Notes: generated from the letters alone by a model not told the origin. DNA of 64,000 nucleotides from Alkalitalea saponilacus (GCF_900168165.1 NZ_FUYV01000007.1:1-64000); one strand, 5' to 3'; shown: positions 48,388 through 59,428, counted from the first letter of the stretch. A program made the numbers and translations.

Positions 48388-50868
48388 TTATTCAATAATT
48401 TCAATCTCCACTCTTCTGTTCGCGGCCCGTCCTTCTTCGGTTAAATTAGACTCGATTGGACGGTCAAAGCCATATCCCTGGGATTCTATCCTTCCGGGGG
48501 CTATCCCTTGCGTTTCAAGATAGTTTTTAACAGCCAAAGCTCTGTCCCGCGACAGTCTCCGATTAAGTGCTGCAGAACCAACATTATCGGTATGTCCTGC
48601 AACCTCTATTCGAACAGAAGGATTTTCCTGAAGCAATCGAACCAACTTGTTGAGTTCAGAATATGATTCTGAACGAAGAGTTGCCTGCCCTGTTGTAAAC
48701 AGAATATTCTCAACAATCACTCTGGCTCCGGTAGTCATATTTTGCATATCAATATTGCGTACCATTAATGTGCTATCAGGGTGAAACTGCAATGATGTAT
48801 TTATATAAAAATATCCATCTGCATTAATTTCCATAAGGAACGGACCAACATCATCCAGTTGAATTTCATAACGCCCCGTTACAGTGTCTGCTCTGCTAGA
48901 TATCACACGCTCTCCAACACCTGGTCTGGAAATCCGGAAACGTGCCGTAACAGGATTTCGCGATTGTTCATCACGAACCAAACCGGTAACTGTATAGATT
49001 GTGCGGCTTCTAACCAGCTCGAATGAACGTTCCCCTTGTTCTCCTGTCATTTCATTTGCTTGCAATGGAATATTCCGGCTAAAATAATCCATTGCTGAAA
49101 CATTCATACTCATATTTAATTTATCTTCAAACGTAACTGAATAAAACCCTGAGTTAGCATCGGAATAAACTCTGTAAAGTATAGAATCGGTCTCTGTTGA
49201 TCGGAAAATAATTTCTGCCTGTAAAGGGCGCTGATTGGCTCTATCTGTAATATTTCCCCACAAAGTGTATGGATGTAAAAGCTTCTCTAATTGATAATCT
49301 CTTCGCAGACTCGCATGACGCTCGTCTGGCATTTCAAGCGTATCAATTACCGTTCTGTAACCGGGAACATCTACCTGCAATGCAAAATTTCCAACATCTT
49401 CCAGTTCAAAATAATATTCACCTGATAAAGAATCGGAAATTGCAACATTTACAGCCTGATTTGAATTCAAATCAATAAGCGTTGTTCTGGCAGACAATAT
49501 CTCACCATTATCTACATCAGTAACTTCTCCCCAAAGCGTGAAGGGTATACGCGTATCGGTAACAACTTTATATAAGTCCATCCCGCCAAAACCTCCGGGA
49601 CGATCAGAAGCTATAAATGCAACCAAAGGATCGGATGTGGGATAATAGAACATATCATCTCCGGGGGTATTAATCGGATATCCCAGATTAACTGGTTCAC
49701 TCCAGGTTCCATCAGCTTCTCTTTTACTTTTATATATATCAAAACCTCCAAAACCGGCATGACCATTGGACGCAAAATAGAGTGTTCGACCATCTGGAGT
49801 AACATACACAGCTTCCTCATCTAAAGGAGTGTTTATGGCGGACCCCAAATTTTCCGGTCTGGAAAATCTGTTTGAGCTTTTAATCTGAGCGACCCAGATA
49901 TCCTTTCCTCCTTCCCCTCCGGGACGATCAGAGACGAAAAAGACTTCTCCATTGTTGGTTACTGAAACTGAAGTTTTTTTAAATGCTTTACGGTCAATAC
50001 CACCTTTAATCCTGCTGCTTCTTCGAACTTCTCCATTTCTGATTCGTGCAGCCTGTACATGGCCAAAGCGACGTCTTCCATTATATACATATAGTAAATC
50101 ATCATTTTGGTTTATTCCTGCAACACTCGCGTGCCCTCTTGAAAAAAGACGTGACACCTCATTGGCTTCTGAAAACTCACCATTTTCATAACCCGCTTCC
50201 ATAACCCGTTCTGAATAAGTTGCTCGGTGAACAGGCTTGGTGGGCAATCTGTCGGGACTACGGGTAGTAAAAAATATCTTATTATGATCAGGATATTCTA
50301 CAGCAGCATATTCATCATAATACGTGTTGATAGTCGGCCCCATGTTGATGATGAAAAAAGGGAGGGAATCATTCGCAGCTCGGTAACCAAATGTGCATTC
50401 ACTTATAAGCTGATCAAATTCCTGTTGAAATCTTCGCTGCCGCCATTTGCCAAGAGAATTGTAGTATTCAACATATGCATCACGTGCGTCTAAATATTTG
50501 AGGTTGGCCTGATATGCTTTCCCCAGAAAGTAAAAATAATCCTTTGCCACATCAGCACTACTTTTCAAGAAATATGATAAAGCGCCATGCTGCCTGTTGC
50601 TAAATAGGGCGCTTACGCCCAACTTATAATTCAGCTCAGGAAGAGTACTATTTACATCATAAAGCCTTTTGTAGGCGCGATAAGCACGATCGTAAATTTC
50701 CTTTCGATAGTATGAATCACCCTCTTTTAACAGATCGCGCAATTCTTTTGTATTTAATCCTTCTGACTCAGCTGTTAAATGTTCAATATTGATAGAAGGA
50801 TTGCTTTGGCTAAAACCAAAAGCACAAATTAACATCAACAAGCTCAATGTGAGCAGGAATCGTTTCAT
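48388..50868 (-). CDS. PorE-like OmpA-family protein (TPR, PD40 propeller, CRD, OmpA)
   Basis: The 826-residue protein has a signal peptide (1-20), TPR-like helices (about 40-160), a PD40 beta-propeller (about 180-430; VYVTPDGRTLYFASNGHAGF, FIASDRPGGFGGMD), three carboxypeptidase-regulatory-like beta domains (about 440-700; LWGEVTDVDNGEIL, LWGNITDRANQRPL, VTGLVRDEQSRNPV) and a C-terminal OmpA domain (ILFTTGQATLRSESYSELNK, VAGHTDNVGSAALN). This order equals PorE of the type IX secretion system, which anchors that machine to peptidoglycan. The PorP/SprF gene nearby supports it. A second OmpA-lacking relative is at 57642-59111. Confidence 0.8.
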   Translation of the reverse strand: MKRFLLTLSLLMLICAFGFSQSNPSINIEHLTAESEGLNTKELRDLLKEGDSYYRKEIYDRAYRAYKRLYDVNSTLPELNYKLGVSALFSNRQHGALSYFLKSSADVAKDYFYFLGKAYQANLKYLDARDAYVEYYNSLGKWRQRRFQQEFDQLISECTFGYRAANDSLPFFIINMGPTINTYYDEYAAVEYPDHNKIFFTTRSPDRLPTKPVHRATYSERVMEAGYENGEFSEANEVSRLFSRGHASVAGINQNDDLLYVYNGRRRFGHVQAARIRNGEVRRSSRIKGGIDRKAFKKTSVSVTNNGEVFFVSDRPGGEGGKDIWVAQIKSSNRFSRPENLGSAINTPLDEEAVYVTPDGRTLYFASNGHAGFGGFDIYKSKREADGTWSEPVNLGYPINTPGDDMFYYPTSDPLVAFIASDRPGGFGGMDLYKVVTDTRIPFTLWGEVTDVDNGEILSARTTLIDLNSNQAVNVAISDSLSGEYYFELEDVGNFALQVDVPGYRTVIDTLEMPDERHASLRRDYQLEKLLHPYTLWGNITDRANQRPLQAEIIFRSTETDSILYRVYSDANSGFYSVTFEDKLNMSMNVSAMDYFSRNIPLQANEMTGEQGERSFELVRSRTIYTVTGLVRDEQSRNPVTARFRISRPGVGERVISSRADTVTGRYEIQLDDVGPFLMEINADGYFYINTSLQFHPDSTLMVRNIDMQNMTTGARVIVENILFTTGQATLRSESYSELNKLVRLLQENPSVRIEVAGHTDNVGSAALNRRLSRDRALAVKNYLETQGIAPGRIESQGYGFDRPIESNLTEEGRAANRRVEIEIIE

Positions 50869-51379
50869 TCTTACTAATTTGGTTGAATAATATATTAATA
50901 TGCAACACCTTATATCCTTTTAACCCATGAAAACCAGAAAATATTACATTAACTTTAAAAAAACGAAATTAACAAAATATAATAAAAGAAGAAATTTTGC
51001 TCAGTTCTGAAAAGAAGAAAGCACCTTACACTGAAAGTTTAAATCATTAATTTACTGCACATTAAACCCCATCCTAACTCAAAAGCCATATTGCGACAAA
51101 CATATTCATAAAAAGAAGAGGTCAACAGATTTTTAAAAAAAATCTTTTTTTGACCAACAGTCACATTTATTACGTGAACAACCTAAACAAAAATGTAAAA
51201 ATTAAGTAAAAAATAATAAGTTTAATTCGAAAAAATACAACGGGAACAACGCACACCATACCTTTAATTTTCATACCCTTACAAAATCGACAAAGGCTCT
51301 ATTTTTCAAAAGGCATTAAAAAAAATCAGAATAATTCACCATAATAGGTGACAACATTGACAACCTTATTGCAGGCAAT
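50869..51379. other. Intergenic region between divergent genes
   Basis: About 510 bases, very A+T rich with many A runs. I found no reading frame, repeat or hairpin worth naming. It should carry the promoter of the PorE-like operon. Confidence 0.4.
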
Positions 51380-51976
51380 ATGAATCAATTCAGGTTAACA
51401 TCAAGTAAGAATCTACTGAGCAGAGAACATGGCATTTTTATCTCAGCAGATATTAATCATGCGCTAATTGAATATGGGCTCATTGTTAAAAGCAACTATT
51501 TGCAATGGTTGATTTATGGTGAAGATCCGCATCCTTCAAAAATGAATGATTTAGTTTTAAATATGTCTGATCAATTACTTGAACAGAACAAAATCGATGC
51601 AAAGCTGACTGAACAGCTGCATCGCAAAACGCAAAAATACCTTTATGATTTGCCGACCCGTCGAAGAATGGCTCTCTCATTTGTGTTGTTCAACTCGGTG
51701 GATTTTAATAAAGCCATGAATGAACTAATTGATCATGATTTCTCTGAAAAGGACAAAAAAAGAATAGTAGGTCGAGAAGTAGAGAAAGAGATATATGTGA
51801 CAGGAAGCTATAACCTAGAAAACAAAATATTGGAATACCTCACTCTCGAAGCCACTCTCTTTGTTGAAGAGTATAAAGGTTTATTCAGAAAAATTTCCCG
51901 GGATAGAATAATCGAACTAATTGATGTTCACAGCAAAACATCAATAGCCCAATTCAGTTGTTCTATTGTGGAATAA
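51380..51976 (+). CDS. Protein of unknown function
   Basis: The 198-residue protein has no signal peptide or membrane helix and is mainly alpha-helical, with a charged middle (DLPTRRRMALSFVLFNSVDF, FSEKDKKRIVGREVEKEIYV). I recognise no family. It is the only plus-strand gene between the PorE-like gene and the PKD protein, and its stop is 7 bases from the end of the convergent PKD gene. Coding is supported by the long frame and the codon use like that of neighbours. Start: ATG 51380. Confidence 0.6.
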   Translation: MNQFRLTSSKNLLSREHGIFISADINHALIEYGLIVKSNYLQWLIYGEDPHPSKMNDLVLNMSDQLLEQNKIDAKLTEQLHRKTQKYLYDLPTRRRMALSFVLFNSVDFNKAMNELIDHDFSEKDKKRIVGREVEKEIYVTGSYNLENKILEYLTLEATLFVEEYKGLFRKISRDRIIELIDVHSKTSIAQFSCSIVE

Positions 51977-51983
51977 CTAAATG

Positions 51984-54900
51984 TTACCTTATTAGTTTTA
52001 TGGTACCGGTTTTATTCAAAACAGCATTATCGTATGTAAGAACCTGAACAGAGTATGAATAAGTTTCAGAAGGCAAGGGTTGCCCTTTAAATTCGCCATC
52101 CCAGCCTTGCTCAATATTGTTTGATTCGAACACCAACTGGCCAAATCGATTATATATTTTCAAGGAAACCAACTCCTTAATTCCCCAGCCTTTTACAAAC
52201 ACCTTTGAATTCTCCCCTTCCATTCCGGGAATAAATGCGCCAGGTAAATCTACTGAATAGATGCGCTGTACCGTTAAGTTAAATGGAAAAGTGACGGTAA
52301 AACATTCACTGGTATCAGTAACAGCGAGGTGATAGTTCATACTTTCCAAAGCTTTAAATACCGGATCAGGGCAATCAGCGCATGATATGTTCGCCGCTGG
52401 GCTCCATTCATATCGCAGTATTTCATCTTGAAACAAATCAAATTGAATCGTCTCACCAACAATCAAGGTGGTATCTATTATTGATACCACAGGTGGATGC
52501 TGAACAACAATTTCTGTAGTTGCAAAATTCTCGCAACCATTCTCGTCAATTACATCAACCCTATACCAGGTTGTAACAGATGGGCTGGCCTCGGTTACAG
52601 CTTCATCTGGATTAACCAGGCTTTCTGAAGGCGTCCATTGGTAAGCAGCACCTCCTGAAGCAAATAAAGTTGTTACATCTCCTTCACAAAGGACAACATC
52701 GGGATTAGTTTCTACCAATGGAAGTGGGTATATCACAATATCATCCATTATCAATGTGTCTGTACAACCAAAATCGTGGCCAGCAACTAGTTTGATTCGA
52801 TAAAAACCTGCTTCATGATAATTGGCTATCGGACTTTCTTCATCCGACACAGAATCGTTTCCAAAATCCCAGCGCCACCAGTTTGAATTATGTGATTGAT
52901 TATTAAGGATGACTTGCCATGGCACACATCCTGTTTGGGTGTTTTCCAGAATAGAAAAATGCGCTCTCACATCCATTACATGGATGGTATCCCTTATAGC
53001 AATATTACATGTATTCTCTGCATCGGAGCGAATGATCATTATTGGATATACATCCCCGGGTTGTGTATAGGAATGAGAAACTGCTTCTCCGTTGGCTGAA
53101 TACCCGTCACCAAAATCCCATCTAATGTCATAAACATCATTTATTTCAACAGCCGAGAAAAAGACTTCAGTCCTGAGACAAACTGTATCGGCAACTGATA
53201 TTTCGGCATAAGGGCCGCCCACATCAATATATTCATGAAGTATTATGGTATCGGCACAACCATATGTTGTGCGTGCGATCAGACGTACATCAAATTCCCC
53301 AGGTCTGTTATATATGTAATAAGGATTTTGCAAAAAAGAGCGACTTCCTCCAACACCAAACTGCCATTCCCATGTTCCCTGATATTCAGTTTCGGACAAA
53401 TCGTGAAACTGCACAACCAGAGGATAACAATTGGAGGAAAGCACATCTGCTTCAAAAGCTGCCACAGGCGGCGATTGGATATGTATGAAATTTTCAGCAA
53501 AAAGCGAAGCCTCGCAACCATGCACATCAACAACATCCAAATTGACAGAGAAATATCCCGGCTCTAAAAAAGTAAAATCAGGTTCAGCATCAGTTGAAAC
53601 GCGACCATCGCTTATTTCCCACCTATATGAAACTATATTTCCGGGAGAGATATCAAAAAGATTTACAGTATCTCCAACACATCCCAAATTCCCTTCGGCT
53701 TCAAAGAGAGCCTCGGGAAATATCGCCTGTACGGCCTGTTTTTTATTTATAGACTTTATGCAACCAATTTCATCTGTAACTTCTAGTGCTACGGAATATG
53801 ATCCGAATTCGTTGTACTCGTGATAAGGATTCTGGTCTACGGAACTTTCTCCATCACCAAATGACCATAGCCAACTGACAATTGGGGACTCAGATTCTGT
53901 TTGATCAACAAAACCAAAGACTACCGGCATACAACCAGTTTCATGACTTGCTTCAAAATCGGGTTGCGGTTCATAAATTCGGATTGTATGGTGCATGGTA
54001 TCAATACAACCATTAGCATCTCTTACAATTAAAAGAAGGTTGTTCTCTCCGGTGTTTTTAAACTCATGTACAAAGTCGGGAGACATACTTCCTATGGATA
54101 CTCCTTCCTCTTCTATTTTCCAAAGATATCTTATGGTCTGATTATTATGTAAGAACGGCGACAAGTCCTCAGATGCAGAACCGTCAAAAGTGAGGGCTGT
54201 TTTGCGGCACGGAAGCCCGCTGACTAATTCAAAATCACTCCTGATCTTTCTGGCATAAACTTCTCGTGTAGCAATAAATTCACAACCTGTAACCGAGTTT
54301 TCGGTTACCAGCCTGACAACATAATTGCCGGATTGTGAGTAGTTATGCACAGGATTCGGTACGTTGCTTACAAAGGGAGATCCATCTCCAAAATCCCAGT
54401 AATAGCTGGTAGCATCCTTTATAGAAGATTCAAATTGGTAACTATACGGATTTTCACAATTGGTAATTACAGAAAACTCGGCATAAGGGCCAAGAATATT
54501 TAGGTGGTTGTTTAGAATACGCTTAGAAGGACAGCCGTTATTAAATACAGTTAAAGAGACATCCATCTGGCCAATATCGGTATAGTTATGTGCAGGAATA
54601 GGAAAAAACTGTTCCGAATCATCACCAAAATCCCACACCTCACGCGTACGCATAGATACCGGAGGGGAAGTAATTTCGAATAAAATCATTTCACTAGCGC
54701 ATCTGCTATAATCGCCAACGCGTGAAAACTGCACATCAACTTCCACACCAGCATTCACATACTCAGTAGCAGAGTGCACACAACCTCTGTGAGTAGTAAC
54801 AGTGAGCGTAACCGGAGTTCGCTCACCTGTTTCAATATGAACGTCAATAGATTCTCCGAGCTGATCCTGCAAATCACCCACATTCCATTTCCATGATACA

Positions 54901-56342
54901 ATATCATCTCTTGTGGTAATGTAATTTGTGCGATCCTGGAATTGAAGAGTCATAGGAGCACATCCGTTTAGAGCTCCACTATTTCCTCCTCGGCCTGGGC
55001 TCATTTGCACATCTGGCAAGTGTACTATAACTGAATTTTCTTTAAAAAAGACATCCTGACAACCGGCAGAGCTGGTCACTACTAAGGTATCAGTAAAGCT
55101 TCGCAACAAACGTCCACCCATCATAGCCGAAGTATATTCTACAGATGGGTTTTGCTGAATGGATACTTGGCCGTTTCCAAAACGCCACTCATAACTTTCA
55201 GCATTGGTGGATAAATTCTGGTAATTAATGATGACGGGTAATTGGCAGGCAAAATTGTCGGGAACAGAAAAATGAGCAACTACCTCTTCGATGTTAATAG
55301 CTAACATCGTGCTGTCTATACAAACCCCGTTATCTGCAATTAGCCAAACCTCGTAATCTCCAGGCTCAGAAAATGATTTTAAAGGGTTTTGGGATTGGCT
55401 GGTCGTACCATCCCCAAAACGCCACAGAAAGTTATTTGCATGATTGCTGTTATTGGTAAATCTTATATTTTCACCGATACATGCTACTTCGGATTCGACA
55501 GAAAATAGTGCTTCTGTTTTAACAATGCTTACAAGATTTTGACGTATTACAGAATCTTTACAACCAATATCATCAGTAATAACCAGCTTAATGGAATACT
55601 CGCCGGGGTTCTGGAAAAGATGATCGGGAGATAACTCTTCAGACTGATTTCCATCCCCAAAATCCCAAAAAGATGTAAATCCCTGCCTGGCATTGCTCAG
55701 GTTATTTAAATGAACCAACAACTCCCCCTCACAGGATTGAACTTTATCAATCCCAAAGGCAGCTTTTGGTTGCACCACCTCCACAGCTTCCTCTATCACG
55801 TACGAGTTTGAACATCCATGTTCGTTAACAGCAAGTAGCGTTACATCAAAAACTCCGGTTGGCAAATAAGTATTAACAGGATTCTCGTCGTAAGATAGAT
55901 TCCCGTCACCAAAACTCCAGGTAAAATTAATTTCTGAAGAGTTTAAGCTTTGGTTTACAAATTCTACCTGAAATGGTACACATCCAATTGTATCACCTAC
56001 TATTTCAAAAGAGACAACAGGTTCAGCATGAACTGTGATAAAATTCTCCATTATGAGCGTTTCAGTTTCGCCCCCATGTCTTACGACTAGTGTTACTGTA
56101 TACTGACCTACATTGGTGTAATTTGCTGTTGGATGAGGGGCTGTGGAAAAACTACCATTGCCAAAGTCCCATTCAAACGTTGAGTTTTCCAATGGGTCTG
56201 ATAAGTTCGTAAACTGAACACTTAACGGAGAACACCCTTCGCTTAAATCGACAGAAAATGCAGGAGTTATTTGAGCAGAAGAAAAACTCCAGCAAATAAT
56301 TAATGCTGCCAAAATACTTATATTTCTTTTCAATTCAATCAT
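51984..56342 (-). CDS. Secreted PKD-repeat protein with type B T9SS sorting domain
   Basis: The 1452-residue protein has a signal peptide (ILAALIICWSFSSAQ), then about 14 PKD-type beta domains in tandem, each around 85-95 residues with the mark WxFGDG or a variant (FEWDFGNG, FTWSFGDG, YYWDFGDG, IRWDFGDG), and ends in a gliding-motility-associated C-terminal domain (GWDGEFKGQPLPSETYSYSV, then a final GTIKLIR), the type B sorting signal of T9SS. It should be exported by T9SS and attached to or released from the surface as an adhesin. The start is taken at Met 56342, directly before the signal peptide; the frame goes on 16 codons upstream (56390) but would bury the signal. The PorP/SprF gene is divergent from it. 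Confidence 0.88.
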   Translation of the reverse strand: MIELKRNISILAALIICWSFSSAQITPAFSVDLSEGCSPLSVQFTNLSDPLENSTFEWDFGNGSFSTAPHPTANYTNVGQYTVTLVVRHGGETETLIMENFITVHAEPVVSFEIVGDTIGCVPFQVEFVNQSLNSSEINFTWSFGDGNLSYDENPVNTYLPTGVFDVTLLAVNEHGCSNSYVIEEAVEVVQPKAAFGIDKVQSCEGELLVHLNNLSNARQGFTSFWDFGDGNQSEELSPDHLFQNPGEYSIKLVITDDIGCKDSVIRQNLVSIVKTEALFSVESEVACIGENIRFTNNSNHANNFLWRFGDGTTSQSQNPLKSFSEPGDYEVWLIADNGVCIDSTMLAINIEEVVAHFSVPDNFACQLPVIINYQNLSTNAESYEWRFGNGQVSIQQNPSVEYTSAMMGGRLLRSFTDTLVVTSSAGCQDVFFKENSVIVHLPDVQMSPGRGGNSGALNGCAPMTLQFQDRTNYITTRDDIVSWKWNVGDLQDQLGESIDVHIETGERTPVTLTVTTHRGCVHSATEYVNAGVEVDVQFSRVGDYSRCASEMILFEITSPPVSMRTREVWDFGDDSEQFFPIPAHNYTDIGQMDVSLTVFNNGCPSKRILNNHLNILGPYAEFSVITNCENPYSYQFESSIKDATSYYWDFGDGSPFVSNVPNPVHNYSQSGNYVVRLVTENSVTGCEFIATREVYARKIRSDFELVSGLPCRKTALTFDGSASEDLSPFLHNNQTIRYLWKIEEEGVSIGSMSPDFVHEFKNTGENNLLLIVRDANGCIDTMHHTIRIYEPQPDFEASHETGCMPVVFGFVDQTESESPIVSWLWSFGDGESSVDQNPYHEYNEFGSYSVALEVTDEIGCIKSINKKQAVQAIFPEALFEAEGNLGCVGDTVNLFDISPGNIVSYRWEISDGRVSTDAEPDFTFLEPGYFSVNLDVVDVHGCEASLFAENFIHIQSPPVAAFEADVLSSNCYPLVVQFHDLSETEYQGTWEWQFGVGGSRSFLQNPYYIYNRPGEFDVRLIARTTYGCADTIILHEYIDVGGPYAEISVADTVCLRTEVFFSAVEINDVYDIRWDFGDGYSANGEAVSHSYTQPGDVYPIMIIRSDAENTCNIAIRDTIHVMDVRAHFSILENTQTGCVPWQVILNNQSHNSNWWRWDFGNDSVSDEESPIANYHEAGFYRIKLVAGHDFGCTDTLIMDDIVIYPLPLVETNPDVVLCEGDVTTLFASGGAAYQWTPSESLVNPDEAVTEASPSVTTWYRVDVIDENGCENFATTEIVVQHPPVVSIIDTTLIVGETIQFDLFQDEILRYEWSPAANISCADCPDPVFKALESMNYHLAVTDTSECFTVTFPFNLTVQRIYSVDLPGAFIPGMEGENSKVFVKGWGIKELVSLKIYNRFGQLVFESNNIEQGWDGEFKGQPLPSETYSYSVQVLTYDNAVLNKTGTIKLIR

Positions 56343-56625
56343 TACAGTATGGAAATGTCGGTATTTATTGGAACATCTGCCCCATATCATCCGTAAAGCA
56401 AAAAAATACTATTAACAAGATAGTTTAAGCTTTAACTTGACCACCGATTTATTTATTTAAACACTTGGTTAATGAAAACAATATTTTCAAAATTGCGCAC
56501 TATAAATTAAATTACTAATTTGAGTAAAATATATTTAAAAATAAACACATCCGTTAAATTCATTACGAAAATCAATAATGACGGGTTGCGTAAAAATGCT
56601 TCGGGTCTGAATTTAAATAGGAATA

Positions 56626-57657
56626 ATGACAATGCAATCAAATAAAATAGTGCTCATTATTATTTTAACGGCTTTACAGCCCTTAAATAGCATTATTGTT
56701 TCTCAATCCATACATTTTAATCAAGCGTTTTCTTCTCATTTAACATTAAACCCTGCCAATACAGGCAGGTTTGACGGAGACTGGCGAGCGGTCGCCATGT
56801 ATCGTCACCAGGGACACGAAATGTCTTCAGATTACAACACCTCCTATTTTAGTTTCGAATATCCGGTATATATCAATTCAGAAAAAATAGAAACCGGAAT
56901 ATATTACAGTAGGGACAACTCATCAGGATTTTCTTTTCCTGCCGACCGCATCAACCTCTCAATCAGCAACGGCATTCACTTAAACATCAATTCAGTTTTA
57001 TACGCAGGCATTCAACTTGCCTGGGTTCATAAGCAAGTTGATTGGTCTAACACCACATTTCCCGATCAATACTCAAGAGACACAGGAGGTTTTGATCCAT
57101 CCCTCCCCACTTCTGCCCATCTGGAGAACGAATCAACCAATTATCCCGATGCAGGAATTGGAATATTATACCACAGAAACACAGAATTAGGCATATTTAA
57201 TATTGGTTACTCATTACAACAAATTAACCGGCCACAGGAATCATTTTTTGGTGAAACCTTTCAGTTGCCGGTCAAACACATATGGCATTCAAAAGCCGAC
57301 ATAAACCTTTCAGCCGATTATTTCGTGATTCCCACCATTGTTTATTTAAGAATGGGAAAGAATCAAGTTTCTTTAACTGGTATTCATTTTGGATATAATC
57401 TTGATGAATGGATGAACCAGAATAACAGCATCATTGCGGGAGTTCATTTCCGCAATGCGTCGATGGCAAACGCCCGTTCGGTAATCTTCAGTGGTGGAAT
57501 GACTTGGCAATTCTGGACATTTATGCTCTCTTACGACACCAGCATATCCAGACAAAACACAGCAAGACTGAACAGCACAGGACTGGAATTTGGGATAGCA
57601 TTTAAGCTTCCGTCAACCCAACTTAGTAATAAGATGATACCATGGGAAAGATTTTAA
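56626..57657 (+). CDS. PorP/SprF family T9SS membrane protein
   Basis: The 343-residue protein is an outer-membrane barrel of the PorP/SprF family: signal peptide (1-27), then the family's NQAFSSHLTLNPANTGRFDG and WRAVAMYRHQG, YAGIQLAWVHKQVDW, and a C-terminal FGIAFKLPS. SprF-type proteins assist secretion or surface attachment of a particular T9SS adhesin with a type B sorting domain, which is commonly the neighbouring gene; here the PKD protein at 51984-56342 is the obvious partner. The next gene starts inside its last 16 bases. Confidence 0.9.
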   Translation: MTMQSNKIVLIIILTALQPLNSIIVSQSIHFNQAFSSHLTLNPANTGRFDGDWRAVAMYRHQGHEMSSDYNTSYFSFEYPVYINSEKIETGIYYSRDNSSGFSFPADRINLSISNGIHLNINSVLYAGIQLAWVHKQVDWSNTTFPDQYSRDTGGFDPSLPTSAHLENESTNYPDAGIGILYHRNTELGIFNIGYSLQQINRPQESFFGETFQLPVKHIWHSKADINLSADYFVIPTIVYLRMGKNQVSLTGIHFGYNLDEWMNQNNSIIAGVHFRNASMANARSVIFSGGMTWQFWTFMLSYDTSISRQNTARLNSTGLEFGIAFKLPSTQLSNKMIPWERF

Positions 57658-59111
57658 TCACTTACATACTCATATTATTTTGCTGCAAAGCCTCTTATGC
57701 TGAAACACCCACTGCTGATTTGAGAGGAAAACCCAACTGGCAACTTCGTGGTATGGCGCGCAGTGCGCTTAGAATGAATGATCATCATCAGGCTGCGATT
57801 TTTCTTGAAGAGCTTTACAGAAGAGATGCATCCAACACTCATGTTGGCATGCAATTGGGAAATATCTATATGGAAACAAGACAATACCGAAACGCAAAAG
57901 ATATCTTCAAAAAAATTTATGAATCCGACCCACGCAGTCAACTCGAAGCCCGGTTTAATTATGCTTTTCTGCTAAAAATGTTTCAGGAGTATGAAGATGC
58001 TTTGGAACATTTTGAACTATTAAGAATGCGTGCCAGACGAATTCCCGGTAACCACATCACCCGCGAGCGGGTTGAAAACCTCATTCAAGGGTGTAACATG
58101 GCCATTGCTCACCGCGACACAATGGTTCATACAAAAATTGAAAGACTGGGATCAACAATCAACACAAAACAGCCAAAAACCGGAGTCATCATCATTAACA
58201 ACAATGAGTTTATTTACGGATCGGCAAGAAAAAACACTCCGGAGATAATAAAGCTGGATAAGCCATATGAACCGGTGATGCAGTTCTACAGTGCAAATTT
58301 TGACAACGATCAATGGACAAGTAACCCTGAAACCCCAGCGCCATTTTTTAACTTAAATAATTATGATACGGGGCGGGGAGCATTTTCCCCCGACAAACAA
58401 CGGTTTTACATCTCCGGCTGTCAGACCAGATTTGATGGCAAAACCATTTGTCATTTATTTGTTTCTAAATACGATAACGGCGAGTGGAGCCAACCCGAAA
58501 AACTAGGACCAACCGTTAACAATCCTGAATACACATCAACTCAACCTACCGTAGGAACAACTTTTGATACCAACCTGGAGGTTCTCTATTTTATTTCAGA
58601 CAGACCAGGAGGAGCCGGTGGCATGGACATTTGGTTCTCAGTTTACAACAAACGCACAGGAGAATACCAACAGGCACAAAACGCCGGCGTGTTTATAAAC
58701 ACGCCGCAGGATGAAGTCACCCCATTTTACGATGTAACAAGCCGCAGACTCTATTTTAGTTCCAATGGACTTCCCGGGTATGGAGGTTTTGATATTTTCT
58801 ACACCGAGGGAGCATTGGTTACCTGGCAGCCACCTGTAAATCTCGGAAAACCCATCAACTCCTCCTGGGATGATACCGGCTTTGTTAAAGCAGGCGATTG
58901 GGGATTCCTTACTTCCAACAGACATATTGAATACAGCGAGAATCATATCTTTTTCACCCCTGACATATACAAATTCAGCAGAACCGATGAACTTTTTATG
59001 ATAAGCGACATAAACATAGAACTTAATCAACTTAAAGAAACAAGATCATTTTTCAATCATTCCGTGAAAAAAAAGCGTATATTTAAAGATGTGGTGAATT
59101 TTGAGGAATAG
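57642..59111 (+). CDS. TPR/PD40-propeller protein, T9SS-associated
   Basis: The 489-residue protein has a signal peptide (1-20, ending ASYAE), TPR helices (about 35-150; AIFLEELYRRDASNTHVGMQ) and a PD40 propeller (about 165-450; FISDRPGGAGGMDIWF, LYFSSNGLPGYGGFDIFYTE). This is the front two thirds of a PorE-like protein without the regulatory-like and OmpA domains. It starts inside the porP/sprF gene, overlapping it by 16 bases, so the two are made together. A role as periplasmic or surface partner of that barrel is likely. Confidence 0.8.
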   Translation: MGKILITYILILFCCKASYAETPTADLRGKPNWQLRGMARSALRMNDHHQAAIFLEELYRRDASNTHVGMQLGNIYMETRQYRNAKDIFKKIYESDPRSQLEARFNYAFLLKMFQEYEDALEHFELLRMRARRIPGNHITRERVENLIQGCNMAIAHRDTMVHTKIERLGSTINTKQPKTGVIIINNNEFIYGSARKNTPEIIKLDKPYEPVMQFYSANFDNDQWTSNPETPAPFFNLNNYDTGRGAFSPDKQRFYISGCQTRFDGKTICHLFVSKYDNGEWSQPEKLGPTVNNPEYTSTQPTVGTTFDTNLEVLYFISDRPGGAGGMDIWFSVYNKRTGEYQQAQNAGVFINTPQDEVTPFYDVTSRRLYFSSNGLPGYGGFDIFYTEGALVTWQPPVNLGKPINSSWDDTGFVKAGDWGFLTSNRHIEYSENHIFFTPDIYKFSRTDELFMISDINIELNQLKETRSFFNHSVKKKRIFKDVVNFEE

Positions 59112-59428
59112 AAAATAATTAATCAGTAAAAGTTGGAGCTTTTAACCCAATTAACAAACAGTATATTTAACGATAGATTTTGCAAAAACCAATAATTCAA
59201 TAGGTTTAATCAATCATAGACACAATTTGATTATCATTGGTAAATTTCTGTTTACCTGGAATAAAATAACCAGATAAGCAGGGGCATTCGCTTGTTAATT
59301 GAGGAAATCATAAATTTAATAATTAGATTACAAAAAAAGTCTTGTCGAACGCTTCGAAATAAAGGAGCCTGATTTTTGGCGAATTCTCAAAAAGCATTAG
59401 GATCAATAAAAACAAAAGTTTTGGACAC
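59112..59428. other. Intergenic region upstream of the hybrid kinase
   Basis: About 317 bases with no gene. A weak inverted repeat, GGTAAA-TTTCTG-TTTACC near 59240-59257, is the only structure seen. The promoter of the kinase gene should be here. Confidence 0.4.
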
